Source: Pseudomonas laurylsulfatiphila (GTDB lineage Bacteria > Pseudomonadota > Gammaproteobacteria > Pseudomonadales > Pseudomonadaceae). From it: a stretch of DNA of 64,000 nt. The DNA lies in contig NZ_NIRS01000001.1 in assembly GCF_002934665.1 (NCBI RefSeq), positions 682,001 to 746,000 on the forward strand, written 5' to 3'. Shown here piece after piece: positions 1-8,002 of this stretch. Position 1 is the first letter of the stretch. Every line of letters begins with the position of its first letter. The notes below the pieces were generated by a model, which saw only the letters and a program-made list of their open reading frames with translations, did no database searches and was not told where the DNA came from. A program made the translations under genes and the position numbers.

Positions 1-91
1 GTAGGAGCTGCCGAAGGCTGCGATCTTTTGATTTTGATTTTTAAGAACGGAAGATCAAGATCAAAAGATCGCAGCCTTCGGCAGCTCCTAC
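1..91. repeat. REP palindrome pair (GTAGGAGCTGCC type)
   Basis: Two inverted REP arms start GTAGGAGCTGCCGAAGGCTG and face each other around a short AT-rich centre that is itself partly palindromic (TTTTGATTTTGATTTTT against GATCAAGATCAAAAGATC). The same arms recur in this window near 22349, 38785, 41916, 48803, 54333 and 59664. Such paired intergenic REPs are typical of Pseudomonas genomes. Confidence 0.9.
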
Positions 92-99
92 AGGGGGTC

Positions 100-456
100 G
101 GCGTACACCCACGCTTCTCACCACTCAACAGGCCGAGCGTTAGCTCGCCTGCCGCTCTTGATCTTGATCCACCCGCCCCCTCGGCAGGCTGAGCGGAGGT
201 GTTCATCCGGGGATGGGCGCGCAGCGCCGTTCGGCGCAGCCGAACTCATTGCATGTAGGTCGAAGCGAAGCCGACCGGAGGGCAATGCCCCCGGATGAAT
301 ACCGCAGCGAAGGTACCCCGAGCCTCAGCGAGGGGCCGTACGTAAGGGGCGAGACCTTTGGTTCCTTTGGGCTGGGCCGGCACTCCGGCGTTTGCCAAAG
401 GGACTCGCCGTAAGGGCGAAACCATAAGCCGCCGTTACCGCAGCAACGGATATGTA
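100..456. repeat. Long intergenic repeat, copy 1
   Basis: About 350 bp that recurs almost unchanged at 22486-22836 in the same orientation. Both copies directly follow a REP pair of the same type. The repeat contains short self-complementary stretches (for example around GTAGGTCGAAGCGAAGCCGAC) and a 66-codon open frame in both copies, but no ribosome-binding site or recognisable protein, so I do not call a gene. There are no transposase or terminal repeats that would make it an insertion sequence. It looks like a dispersed Pseudomonas intergenic repeat. Confidence 0.8.
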
Positions 457-471
457 CACCAGACCCAACAA

Positions 472-1311
472 CTACACCCTCAGACGAAACTGCTTGGGCG
501 TAACCCCAAACCGCTTACGAAACGCCCGAATAAAATTACTGGCCTGCCGATACCCCAACCGCTCGGCAATCCGCTCAATCGGCTGATCGCCCGCCGTCAA
601 CCAATGCCGCGCCAACTCCAGACTGTCGCTACGACTATCTTGCGCCGCCGCAGTCTGCCAATGCCGCAACATGCTCTGATGCAAAAACGCATTAGCCCCC
701 AACAACGGCTCATCAAGGCTAACCGCTGGCAGGCTCAAACACGGATGTGCCCCCTCCAGCACCTCAATACCCACGCTACGCAACCACTGCCCGGCCGCCT
801 GCTGCGGCGTCAGGCGAACGCTGACAAACACCTCGGCCGGCGCCCGCCCCAAGCGTCGGGCGATGTTGCGCACCAACGTCAGGGTCGCCGCATCGAGGCC
901 GAAAAAATGCGCCTGCCGGTCAGCATTGCGCAGGTGCAGGCGGGCCTGCCCGTCACCCTCCTCCAGTTCCGCCACTACATAGTTGGTCACGCGTGGCAGG
1001 AAATCAGTGAAGCACGCCAGGCTCGCGCGCAAGGTGGCGGCGGAGTCCAGCAGGATGTTCAAACCCCGCAACGTGGTGGTCGCCATGCCATTGACCAGTT
1101 CACAGCCAAACGACGCCCCCGCGCCCGCACGTTCGCACTCGTTCCACAGGCGCTCGACCAGGTGCGCAGGCACGTGCAGATCCTGCCCTTCGAGCAACGA
1201 AAGACAGATGCCGGCCCGTTGCAGCAGTTGGTCCTGACACAGGCCGGACTGCCGGGCATGGCTGAGAATGGTGCGGGTGAAGGCGCTGGAAATGAACGGT
1301 TGGCAGGTCAT
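472..1311 (-). CDS. AraC-family transcriptional regulator
   Basis: A 279-residue protein ending in an AraC-type double helix-turn-helix: IERIAERLGYRQASNFIRAF and the closing RKRFGVTPKQFR are the family signature in the last 50 residues. The first 180 residues match the N-terminal effector domain of the OruR/GbdR-like AraC class (phrases such as FLPRVTNYVV). It would bind DNA in the cytoplasm and respond to an unknown small molecule. It is divergent from the LysR gene that starts at 1406, leaving a shared promoter gap of about 95 bp, so it may regulate itself or that neighbour. No strong ribosome-binding site is visible at the chosen ATG. Target unknown. Confidence 0.9.
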   Translation of the reverse strand: MTCQPFISSAFTRTILSHARQSGLCQDQLLQRAGICLSLLEGQDLHVPAHLVERLWNECERAGAGASFGCELVNGMATTTLRGLNILLDSAATLRASLACFTDFLPRVTNYVVAELEEGDGQARLHLRNADRQAHFFGLDAATLTLVRNIARRLGRAPAEVFVSVRLTPQQAAGQWLRSVGIEVLEGAHPCLSLPAVSLDEPLLGANAFLHQSMLRHWQTAAAQDSRSDSLELARHWLTAGDQPIERIAERLGYRQASNFIRAFRKRFGVTPKQFRLRV

Positions 1312-1405
1312 GGCACGTTACGGCGAGAAGACAGGCATGTACTTATGCCAGCCTCTGTGCTATCGATCCAATGCATTAAAAGTATCTGCTAAATGCAGGA
1401 GACGC

Positions 1406-2326
1406 ATGATGGATCTACGACAACTCCGCCACCTTGTCGCCCTGGCCGATTACCGCAATTTCGGGCGTGCCGCCGAGGCGATCAACCTTAGCCAACCGGC
1501 CTTCAGTCGCAGCATCCAGACCCTGGAGCGCGACCTCGACTGCGCGCTGGTGGAGCGCAGCAGCCGCGAATTCCGCCTGACGGGCCAGGGTGAACTGGTG
1601 CTGCAACATGCCCGGCGCCTGCTCGCCGGCAGCCAGGCCCTGCACAACGAACTGACGCAATACAACGGCCTGACCGGTGGCGAGTTGCACTTCGGCTGTG
1701 GCCCGTATCCGGCACAGTTGCTGGTGCCCGAGGCGCTGGCGGAATTCATCCAGGCGCATCCGGCGATCCGCATCAGGTTCCACCAGGGCGACTGGGAACA
1801 ACTGGCGCTCTGGCTTCGTGAACAACAGATCGAATTCCTCGTGGCCGACTCGCGGTACTTTACCGGCGACCCGCAATACCAGGTACAGCTGTTGCGACCC
1901 CGGCGTGGGCGGTTCTTTTGCCGTGTCGGTCATCCCCTGGCGCAACAGCAGGACCTGTCCCTGCGCGCCCTGCTCGACTACGCGGTGGTCGGCACGCGAA
2001 TACCGCCGATGATCCGCAAGATCCTCGCCGACGCGCAGGGCGAGGCGGACTTCAACCCGAGCGTGGAATGCGCGCAGTTCGATGCCATCCGCCGCGTGGT
2101 GATGCGCTCCGACGCAGTGGGCATCGCGACCATGGAGGCCCTCGCGGAACTGGTCGACCAGGGCCTGATCCGCCTGCTGGAGTTTGCCGATGTGCCCAAG
2201 GATGACCCCGGCCTGCAATTGCACTACGGCATCGTCAGCCGCGCCGGCCACTCCCTGACACCGGCGGCACTGGCGATGGTCGAGGCGGTGCTGACGGTTG
2301 ACCGGCGTTTGTTGGCGTCGAATTAG
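1406..2326 (+). CDS. LysR-family transcriptional regulator
   Basis: The N-terminus MMDLRQLRHLVALADYRNFG, followed by an SQPAFSRSIQTLE recognition helix, is the classic LysR winged helix-turn-helix (residues 1-60). The rest is a substrate-binding-like effector domain, 306 residues in all, the usual length. The open frame extends upstream to 1268, but AGGAG at 1397-1401 sits 4-7 nt before tandem ATGs at 1406 and 1409, so I start at 1406. It is divergent from the AraC gene. No metabolic gene lies next to it, so the effector and targets cannot be told. Confidence 0.92.
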   Translation: MMDLRQLRHLVALADYRNFGRAAEAINLSQPAFSRSIQTLERDLDCALVERSSREFRLTGQGELVLQHARRLLAGSQALHNELTQYNGLTGGELHFGCGPYPAQLLVPEALAEFIQAHPAIRIRFHQGDWEQLALWLREQQIEFLVADSRYFTGDPQYQVQLLRPRRGRFFCRVGHPLAQQQDLSLRALLDYAVVGTRIPPMIRKILADAQGEADFNPSVECAQFDAIRRVVMRSDAVGIATMEALAELVDQGLIRLLEFADVPKDDPGLQLHYGIVSRAGHSLTPAALAMVEAVLTVDRRLLASN

Positions 2327-2347
2327 TCGAACAACCACCGCCCCCCC

Positions 2348-2430
2348 TGTAGGAGCGAGCTTGCTCGCGATGGTGTATCAGTCGACCCCGCGGTGAATGA
2401 CACTCCATCGCGAGCAGGCTCGCTCCTACA
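2348..2430. repeat. REP palindrome pair (GAGCGAGCTTGCTCGC type)
   Basis: Facing arms TGTAGGAGCGAGCTTGCTCG and its near complement ending CGAGCAGGCTCGCTCCTACA, about 83 bp. It lies between two convergent LysR genes, where it may also act as a transcription end. The same arm type occurs at 22169, 48219, 52447 and 55853. Confidence 0.9.
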
Positions 2431-2453
2431 GAGGGTTCGTCGCAGATCTAAAA

Positions 2454-3368
2454 TCACGCGCGCCTTGCGAACGCCTGCAATGCCCGGGGCTCACCGAGGG
2501 CGCGCAGCAGGCAATGCATCGCCTCCTCGCGGCTGCGCTCGAAGCGATAGCGGGACTCGATGTACAGCGCCAGTTTCAACTCCACGGGTTCGTCCAGGGG
2601 CAGCGGCACGTGTTCCAGGCCCAGCACACTGGCGACCCGGCTTGGCAGGCTGATGCCCAACGGCTGGCGGTCGGCGATCAGCTTCGCGGCCAGGGTGCTC
2701 TGGGTACTCATCGCGATATGGCGGCGCAGGCCTTTCAAGCCCAGCTGCAAGTCCACCGGGCTGAGTCCATCGCGGCGGCTCGACACCTGAATCTGCGGTT
2801 GCTCCAGGTATTCCTGCAGGGTGCGCGGCGGCGCCTTGAGCGCGGCGCCATAGGCGAACACGTAATGGTCGGCGGGCAATGCCTGTTTGTGCAGGCCGGC
2901 AAGCCCGGCCAGCGGCTGGTCGAGGTCGATCAGGATATCCAGCTTGCCGCTGGCCAGGTCCTGCAAGGCGTCACGGCGCCGGGGCTGGAAATAACGCACC
3001 TGCCAATCGGCATGGGGCGATTCGAGCAAGGCATCGAGCAGCACCGGTTGCAGGCAATCCAGGCAACTGATGCGCAGCAGCGGATTGTTCTGCCGCGCGG
3101 CGGGGATCATGCGCAAGCCATCGCGCAATGACTCGAGCGCCGCACGCACGTAGTCGGCCAGACGATGGGCGACCAGTGTCGGCGTCACGCCCAGGCGACT
3201 TTTGATGAACAGCGGATCGCCGCACAACTCGCGCAGGCGACGCAACGCATTGCTCATGGCCGGTTGCGAAAGGCACATCACCTCGGCGGCACGGGTGACG
3301 CTGCGCTGCTGGTAAATCGCATCGAAGGCGAGCAACAGGTTCAAATCGAGCTGGCGTAAATCAAGCAT
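2454..3368 (-). CDS. LysR-family transcriptional regulator (NodD/LeuO-like)
   Basis: A 304-residue protein. MLDLRQLDLNLLLAFDAIYQ followed by SVTRAAEVMCLSQPAMSNAL and RRLRELCGDPLF is the helix-turn-helix of the LysR branch that includes NodD, SyrM and LeuO; the FxKSRLGVTPT strand after it is also typical. The remaining residues form the co-inducer domain. GGAG lies 7 nt before the ATG on the minus strand. It is divergent from the AraC gene at 3440 with about 70 bp between them. Role unknown. Confidence 0.92.
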   Translation of the reverse strand: MLDLRQLDLNLLLAFDAIYQQRSVTRAAEVMCLSQPAMSNALRRLRELCGDPLFIKSRLGVTPTLVAHRLADYVRAALESLRDGLRMIPAARQNNPLLRISCLDCLQPVLLDALLESPHADWQVRYFQPRRRDALQDLASGKLDILIDLDQPLAGLAGLHKQALPADHYVFAYGAALKAPPRTLQEYLEQPQIQVSSRRDGLSPVDLQLGLKGLRRHIAMSTQSTLAAKLIADRQPLGISLPSRVASVLGLEHVPLPLDEPVELKLALYIESRYRFERSREEAMHCLLRALGEPRALQAFARRA

Positions 3369-3439
3369 GGTCTTGCTCCGGCAAATCGCTTAACGTCGGG
3401 CAGCCTAACCAGTGTTCCGGAACAAGCTGTGAGCCCTAC

Positions 3440-4480
3440 ATGACAAAAAGCGATCAGCCACTGCACGATCAACCCATACCCAATGCGTTCTACGCGCCGA
3501 CCCTGCTGCCGGCCATCGAAGAGCTGCTGGCACGCGGTGTGGACCGCGAACACATCGAAGGCCTGTTTCGTCGCAGCCTGTTCGAGTTGCGCACACCCTT
3601 CATGCGCGTTCCGCTGTTCATGTCGCGGCGCTTCTGGGCGTTTGCCCTGGAACAGAGCGGCGACCCGCTGATCGGCCTGGCGGCCGGTCGGCGCTTCGTT
3701 TCCACCGCCACCAATGGCCTGACGTACCTGTTCGACGTGGCCGAATCACTGGACAGCGCCTGCCAGTATTTCGTGCGCTTCTTTCCATTTTTCAACGGGC
3801 ACTTCCGGGCGCAGATTGTGCGCGGCGCAGACCGCATCGAACTGTGCCTGCTCGACTGCGGTAGCGTGAAAGCCAGTGCAGCGACCGCCGATTACATCCT
3901 CATCAGCCTGTGCAGCATGTTACGGCGCAAGTTCCTCGCCAGCGGCCTCGAGCGCGATCCGGTGCTGGGCATCGGGCTGACCGGCCCCTGCACCGCCAAC
4001 CCGCAGGATCACGAGCAAGCCTTCCGTGCCCCCGTGCAGTGGCAACAGGCGCAACACTCGATCCGCCTAGATCCACAACTGTTCGTCATCCCGTTGACGC
4101 CGGGCAATCATGAACTGGAACACACGCTGATCGAGCTGCTGGAGCAGACCCGACGCAACAGCGAACCGACCTTGCTGGAGCAAGTCTGCGACCACTTGAT
4201 CGTCGACCTCGCACAAGCCAACTGGCAGCAATGGTGCAGCACCCAGCATCTGCTCGAGCGCACCGCAGCCCGACGCTTGAAGGCGTTGGGCTGGAGTTTT
4301 TCCGAGTTGCTCGACGAGTACCGCCGCTACCGGGCCGAAGACTTTTTGCAGGGAACAGACCTGGAACTGGTGGAGATTTCCGACCGCCTGGGCTACAGCG
4401 ATGTGCAAAGCTTCAACCGTGCATGTCTGCGGTGGCTGGGGTGCGCGCCGGGCGCCTGGCGAACCCGGCAAGGTCAATGA
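3440..4480 (+). CDS. AraC-family transcriptional regulator
   Basis: A 346-residue protein whose C-terminal 90 residues hold the AraC helix-turn-helix pair (AARRLKALGWSFSELLDEYR and EISDRLGYSDVQSFNRACLR). The N-terminal 200 residues resemble the OruR/ArgR-type effector domain (phrases GLAAGRRFVST, YLFDVAESLDSACQYFVRFF). It stands alone upstream of the exopolysaccharide operon, about 395 bp before ugd and in the same direction. It could regulate that operon, but position is the only support for this. Confidence 0.9.
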   Translation: MTKSDQPLHDQPIPNAFYAPTLLPAIEELLARGVDREHIEGLFRRSLFELRTPFMRVPLFMSRRFWAFALEQSGDPLIGLAAGRRFVSTATNGLTYLFDVAESLDSACQYFVRFFPFFNGHFRAQIVRGADRIELCLLDCGSVKASAATADYILISLCSMLRRKFLASGLERDPVLGIGLTGPCTANPQDHEQAFRAPVQWQQAQHSIRLDPQLFVIPLTPGNHELEHTLIELLEQTRRNSEPTLLEQVCDHLIVDLAQANWQQWCSTQHLLERTAARRLKALGWSFSELLDEYRRYRAEDFLQGTDLELVEISDRLGYSDVQSFNRACLRWLGCAPGAWRTRQGQ

Positions 4481-4875
4481 AAAGCCACGCAATTTGCTAT
4501 GACTCGACAGGCACTTGAGCAATGGATTGTTGGACATTTCTTAACATCGGCATTGCGCCATCTGTGCGTAAGAACTGTCGGACCCTGTCAAAAAACGAAA
4601 TCAATTCGGTAACTCACCTGACCCACCCAAGCAGATAAAACCCTTGTAATTCAAGGCTTACTAGCGCTTTTCGCTTTCTTGAGATTTTCGTCAAACTGTC
4701 AAAATCGTGGGGCGAACCCAACGGTCGTGCGACTTTGATGGCAATCGCCCCCACATTTGGGGGTGTCTCGCCCCTTTAACAGGCCGGTTTGCCGACACGG
4801 TTTGCCGAGGCTGGTCTATACCCCTTTTGACAGTCTTGTTTTGCAACTCTCCACCGTCTTATGAGGCACGCTAAT
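4481..4875 (+). promoter_or_regulatory. Leader region of the exopolysaccharide operon
   Basis: About 395 bp without a credible gene, upstream of ugd. It holds a perfect inverted repeat (4748-4763) and, near 4816-4821, CTATAC, a possible sigma-S/sigma-70 -10 element; no good -35 stands at the right distance. I looked for sigma-54 (GG-N10-GC) and AlgU-like promoters here and found no convincing match. The unusual length before a matrix operon suggests complex regulation (inference). Confidence 0.4.
4748..4763. promoter_or_regulatory. Inverted repeat, candidate operator upstream of ugd
   Basis: CCCCCACATTTGGGGG is a perfect 6-bp inverted repeat around CATT, centred about 120 bp before the ugd start. 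It resembles CCCCAACATTGGGG at 32929-32942 upstream of the secreted-protein operon. The shared C-run, ACATT core and G-run suggest one regulator might bind both, but two sites are too few to prove it. Confidence 0.35.
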
Positions 4876-6228
4876 ATGGACGTAAGCGTATTTGGTACGG
4901 GCTATGTTGGCCTGATACAAGCAGCGGCACTGGCCGATGTCGGACATCGCGTCCTGTGTGTCGACATCGATCCGATCAAGATCCGGCAACTGCAACAGGC
5001 CGTGCCACCGATCAGTGAGCCGGGGCTTTCCGGCACCCTTGAAGAAAACATCAAGGCCGGTCGCCTGCTCTTCACCACCCAGGCCAGCGATGCGGTGGAG
5101 CATGCCGAGCTGATCTTCATCGCCGTCGGTACACCCGCCGACGAAGACGGTTCAGCCGACCTCAGCCATGTGCTGAAGGTGGCCCGGCAGATCGCCAGCT
5201 TCATGGAGGCCGACCGTACCCTGATCATCAAGTCCACGGTGCCGGTCGGCACAGCGGACCAGGTCAGCGCTACTGCCGTTGAAGAGTTGCAACGCCGCAG
5301 CAAAAGCTCGCTGAAGGTACGGGTAGTGTCCAACCCGGAGTTTCTCAAGGAAGGCAGTGCCTTGGCCGATTGCATGCGCCCGGACCGGATCATCGTCGGC
5401 ACCGGCGACGATCAAGCCCGCGAACAGATGAGCGCCCTCTACGCGCCGTTCTGCCGCAACCACGACAAATTGATGTTCATGGACAACCGCAGCGCCGAGC
5501 TGACCAAGTACGCGGCGAACGCGATGCTGGCCACGCGCATCAGTTTCATGAACGAACTGGCCAACCTCACCGAGTTGTTGGGCGCAGACATCGAGGCGGT
5601 GCGCAAAGGCATCGGTTCGGACCCGCGCATCGGGTACCACTTCATCTACCCCGGCTGCGGCTTCGGCGGTTCGTGCTTCCCCAAGGACCTGCGCGCCCTG
5701 TTGCACACCGCCGAACACGCCGGAATGCCCCTGAAGTTGCTGCGCAGCGTGACCGACGTCAACGACCACCAGCGGCATATCCTGTTCAGCAAACTCAAGG
5801 CGCAATTTCCCGGCGGACTGGCCGGCAAGTCCATCGCCGTGTGGGGCCTGGCGTTCAAACCCAACACCGATGACATGCGCGAAGCACCCAGCCGCTACCT
5901 GATGGAAGCACTCTGGGCCGAAGGCGCGAGCGTGCAGGCCTACGACCCGGAAGCCATGTCCGAATGCCGGCGCCTTTACGGCTACCGCGACGACCTGCAT
6001 TTGTGCGCCACCCGCGATGACACCCTCGAAGACGCTGACGCCCTGGTGATCTGCACCGAGTGGAAGAACTTCCGCGTGGTCGATTTCGACAGGCTGGCGA
6101 GCAAACTGCGTCAACGGGTGATCGTGGACGGGCGCAACCTGTACAGCCCGGAACAGGTGGCGGCCGCCGGCCTGCATTACAGCGGCATTGGCTTGCGCCA
6201 CATCGTGCCCGAGGACGTACGGCCATGA
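4876..6228 (+). CDS. ugd: UDP-glucose 6-dehydrogenase
   Basis: Oxidises UDP-glucose to UDP-glucuronate with two NAD+, supplying the acidic sugar for the exopolysaccharide made by the genes that follow. The protein starts MDVSVFGTGYVGLIQAAALA, the Rossmann GxGYVG motif. The catalytic cysteine lies in GGSCFPKDLRALL (about residue 267), and the C-terminal NAD/UDP domain has AVWGLAFKPNTDDMREAPS. At 450 residues it has the family length. An ATG also exists at 4861, but GAGG at 4863-4866 is spaced 9 nt from the ATG at 4876, so I prefer the latter. First gene of the operon; its stop overlaps the next start (ATGA). Confidence 0.95.
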   Translation: MDVSVFGTGYVGLIQAAALADVGHRVLCVDIDPIKIRQLQQAVPPISEPGLSGTLEENIKAGRLLFTTQASDAVEHAELIFIAVGTPADEDGSADLSHVLKVARQIASFMEADRTLIIKSTVPVGTADQVSATAVEELQRRSKSSLKVRVVSNPEFLKEGSALADCMRPDRIIVGTGDDQAREQMSALYAPFCRNHDKLMFMDNRSAELTKYAANAMLATRISFMNELANLTELLGADIEAVRKGIGSDPRIGYHFIYPGCGFGGSCFPKDLRALLHTAEHAGMPLKLLRSVTDVNDHQRHILFSKLKAQFPGGLAGKSIAVWGLAFKPNTDDMREAPSRYLMEALWAEGASVQAYDPEAMSECRRLYGYRDDLHLCATRDDTLEDADALVICTEWKNFRVVDFDRLASKLRQRVIVDGRNLYSPEQVAAAGLHYSGIGLRHIVPEDVRP

Positions 6229-6539
6229 AGACTCTCGACACCGGAGCGACCGGTTTTATTGATGCCCATTGCGTGCTGCGACGGTTGCACGATGGACACC
6301 AGGTGTTCGGCCTGGACAACTTCAACAGCTACTGCGACCCGCAACTCAAGCACGATCGCATGCGTTGGGTGCAGGAGCAGGCACACCCTTTACCGCTATC
6401 AACGGTTGACCTGGCCGATACGCCGGCCGTAGAGCCGCTGTTTGCCAGCGACCTGGCCCGCGCTACCGAATTCCAGCCGCCCATCGAGCTGGATGAGGAA
6501 CTGAGGTGCTTCGTTGCCTGGTTCCTCATTAACGACTGA
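6225..6539 (+). pseudogene. Remnant of a UDP-glucuronate 4-epimerase-like gene (internal deletion)
   Basis: The 104-codon frame starts by ATGA overlap with ugd. Its first 65 residues match the start of NAD-dependent UDP-sugar epimerases (MKTLDTGATGFIDAHCVLRR, then GLDNFNSYCDPQLKHDRMRW). Its last 20 residues (FQPPIELDEELRCFVAWF) match the C-terminal end of the same family. The 200 or more residues between, including the catalytic YxxxK, are missing. The glycine motif is also damaged (TGATGFIDAH where TGAAGFIGAH is expected). I infer a gene that lost its middle in frame and cannot be active; its supply of UDP-galacturonate must come from elsewhere or no longer be needed. Confidence 0.75.
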
Positions 6540-6585
6540 CTGCCTGTCGCCCACACCGCACACGGCTTAACTCTGCGGAGAATTT

Positions 6586-7332
6586 ATGTCTGATCACGAA
6601 AAAAGTGTGCCCCTCGACAAAATGCGCAGGGACAAGCGCCTGGACCCCGAGCAACGCAGGCGAATGGATGCCGCCATCCACATGCAGGGTTGTGGCTGGA
6701 TGACCGGTCGCGAAGGTGGCCGGCCGTGGACCCTGTCGCGCACCAACCGCGTCCTGGCCTCCTTCGGCGCGCTGCTGGTCCTGGTGTTGATTTCCCCGGT
6801 GCTGCTGGGGCTGGCGCTGGCCATCAAACTCACCAGCCCTGGGCCGGTGATGTTCGTGCAAAAACGCACCGGCTACCGTGGCCGCATGTTCGGCATGTAC
6901 AAATTTCGCACCATGGTCGCCAATGCCGAGGAGCTCAAGGAGTCCCTGCGGCACCTGAACAAGCACGGCACCGACGCTATCGATTTCAAGATCGACAAAG
7001 ACCCGCGCATCACCGGTATCGGCGGCTTCCTTCGGCGCACCAGTCTCGACGAGCTGCCGAACCTGTTCAACGTGGTGACCGGCGACATGCGTCTGGTAGG
7101 CCCCAGGCCAACTTCGTTCAATGCCTACCGCTACAAGAATGAACACCTCGTTCGCCTGAGCATCTACCCCGGCATGACCGGCCTGTGGCAAATCTCCGGG
7201 CGCAGCAATATCGATTTCGACCAGCGCGTTGAGTTGGACCTCACCTACATCACTGAGCAGAGCCTGCTGCTTGACTTGAAGATTCTGTTGAAAACCCCTT
7301 TCAAAGTGTTCAGCGGTCACGGAGCCAGTTAA
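6586..7332 (+). CDS. Undecaprenyl-phosphate sugar phosphotransferase (ExoY/WcaJ-type)
   Basis: Starts the repeat unit by moving a sugar-1-phosphate from a UDP-sugar to undecaprenyl phosphate at the inner membrane. The protein is 248 residues: a cytosolic N-terminus, one membrane helix (about residues 55-80, VLASFGALLVLVLISPVLLG) and the bacterial sugar-transferase domain with KRTGYRGRMFGMYKFRTM, the catalytic Asp-Glu pair in SLDELPNLFNV (about 155-156) and GDMRLVGPRP. The single helix places it with the short ExoY class rather than the full-length WbaP/WcaJ class. The gene is followed directly by the P-loop protein. Confidence 0.93.
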   Translation: MSDHEKSVPLDKMRRDKRLDPEQRRRMDAAIHMQGCGWMTGREGGRPWTLSRTNRVLASFGALLVLVLISPVLLGLALAIKLTSPGPVMFVQKRTGYRGRMFGMYKFRTMVANAEELKESLRHLNKHGTDAIDFKIDKDPRITGIGGFLRRTSLDELPNLFNVVTGDMRLVGPRPTSFNAYRYKNEHLVRLSIYPGMTGLWQISGRSNIDFDQRVELDLTYITEQSLLLDLKILLKTPFKVFSGHGAS

Positions 7333-7980
7333 ATGGACGGTTCAACGGCTAAAAGCCTCAGCATTGTCAGCCCGAGCGAGTCCAACCTGACATCCACCGT
7401 GCTGGATCAGAACCTGCGGATCCTTTTCCTGACCGCCGCCAACCCCGGCGCAGGCACCACCACCAGTGCCCTGGCGCTGGCCAGTCAACTGGCGAAGATG
7501 AGCAGCGGCCTGGTGCTGCTGGTGGATACCAGCCAGTCGGAGACTAACCTCACGCAACAGTTGGGGCTGAGCAAGGAACGGGGGTTTCGCGATCTGTTGT
7601 TTAACACCCAGAGCCCGCCCTTGTTGCAGGACTGCGTGGTGGACGTCTCCAGCCTGCCCTTTCACGTTCTGCCATTCGGCCGCTACTCCCGTGGCAAGGA
7701 ACACCTGACACCCGAGCGCCTGAGCCCACTGCTCGATCAACTCGGCATCCAGTACCGGTTCGTGGTGATCGATGGCGACGCAGTGTATTCGGCCTCCGAC
7801 ACCCTGGTCATCAGCACCCAGGTGGACGGCGTGGTCCTGGTCGTGCGCGCGGAAGACACCCGCTGGGAAGTGGCCCAGGCCGCGGCCCAGCGCCTGAGCC
7901 AGGCCGGGGCAAAACTGGTCGGCAGCGTGTTCAACCGACGCAAGTACTACATGCCCGAATGGCTGTACAAAAACCTGTGA
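7333..7980 (+). CDS. CpsD/CapB-like P-loop protein lacking the Walker A lysine
   Basis: A 215-residue protein with the fold pattern of bacterial tyrosine kinases that control polysaccharide chain length: beta strand, P-loop-like NPGAGTTTSALALASQLA (residues 37-54), a Walker A-prime-like LVLLVDTSQSE, and late strands FVVIDGDAV and GVVLVVRAEDT. The nucleotide-binding lysine expected in GEGKTT is threonine here (codon ACC, residue 42), and Walker B is IDGDA rather than ID(T/S)PP. The C-terminus carries a small tyrosine group (RRKYYMPEWLYKNL). It may be an inactive partner of the chain-length protein encoded at 9055, or may have altered ATP use. Operon position supports an exopolysaccharide role. 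Confidence 0.75.
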   Translation: MDGSTAKSLSIVSPSESNLTSTVLDQNLRILFLTAANPGAGTTTSALALASQLAKMSSGLVLLVDTSQSETNLTQQLGLSKERGFRDLLFNTQSPPLLQDCVVDVSSLPFHVLPFGRYSRGKEHLTPERLSPLLDQLGIQYRFVVIDGDAVYSASDTLVISTQVDGVVLVVRAEDTRWEVAQAAAQRLSQAGAKLVGSVFNRRKYYMPEWLYKNL

Positions 7981-8002
7981 GCAATCAGACAAGGGTGACG
8001 CC

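Noticed and set aside
213..413. 66-codon frame in the long repeat (also at 22593-22793)
   Set aside because: Repeated with the element, but without a ribosome-binding site and without protein-like sequence; treated as part of the repeat.
358..1392. Open frame of 344 codons on + opposite the AraC gene
   Set aside because: Complement of a well-supported AraC gene; no family features and no ribosome-binding site.
4827..4860. TTGACA at 4827-4832 as a sigma-70 -35 for ugd
   Set aside because: No acceptable -10 at 16-18 nt.
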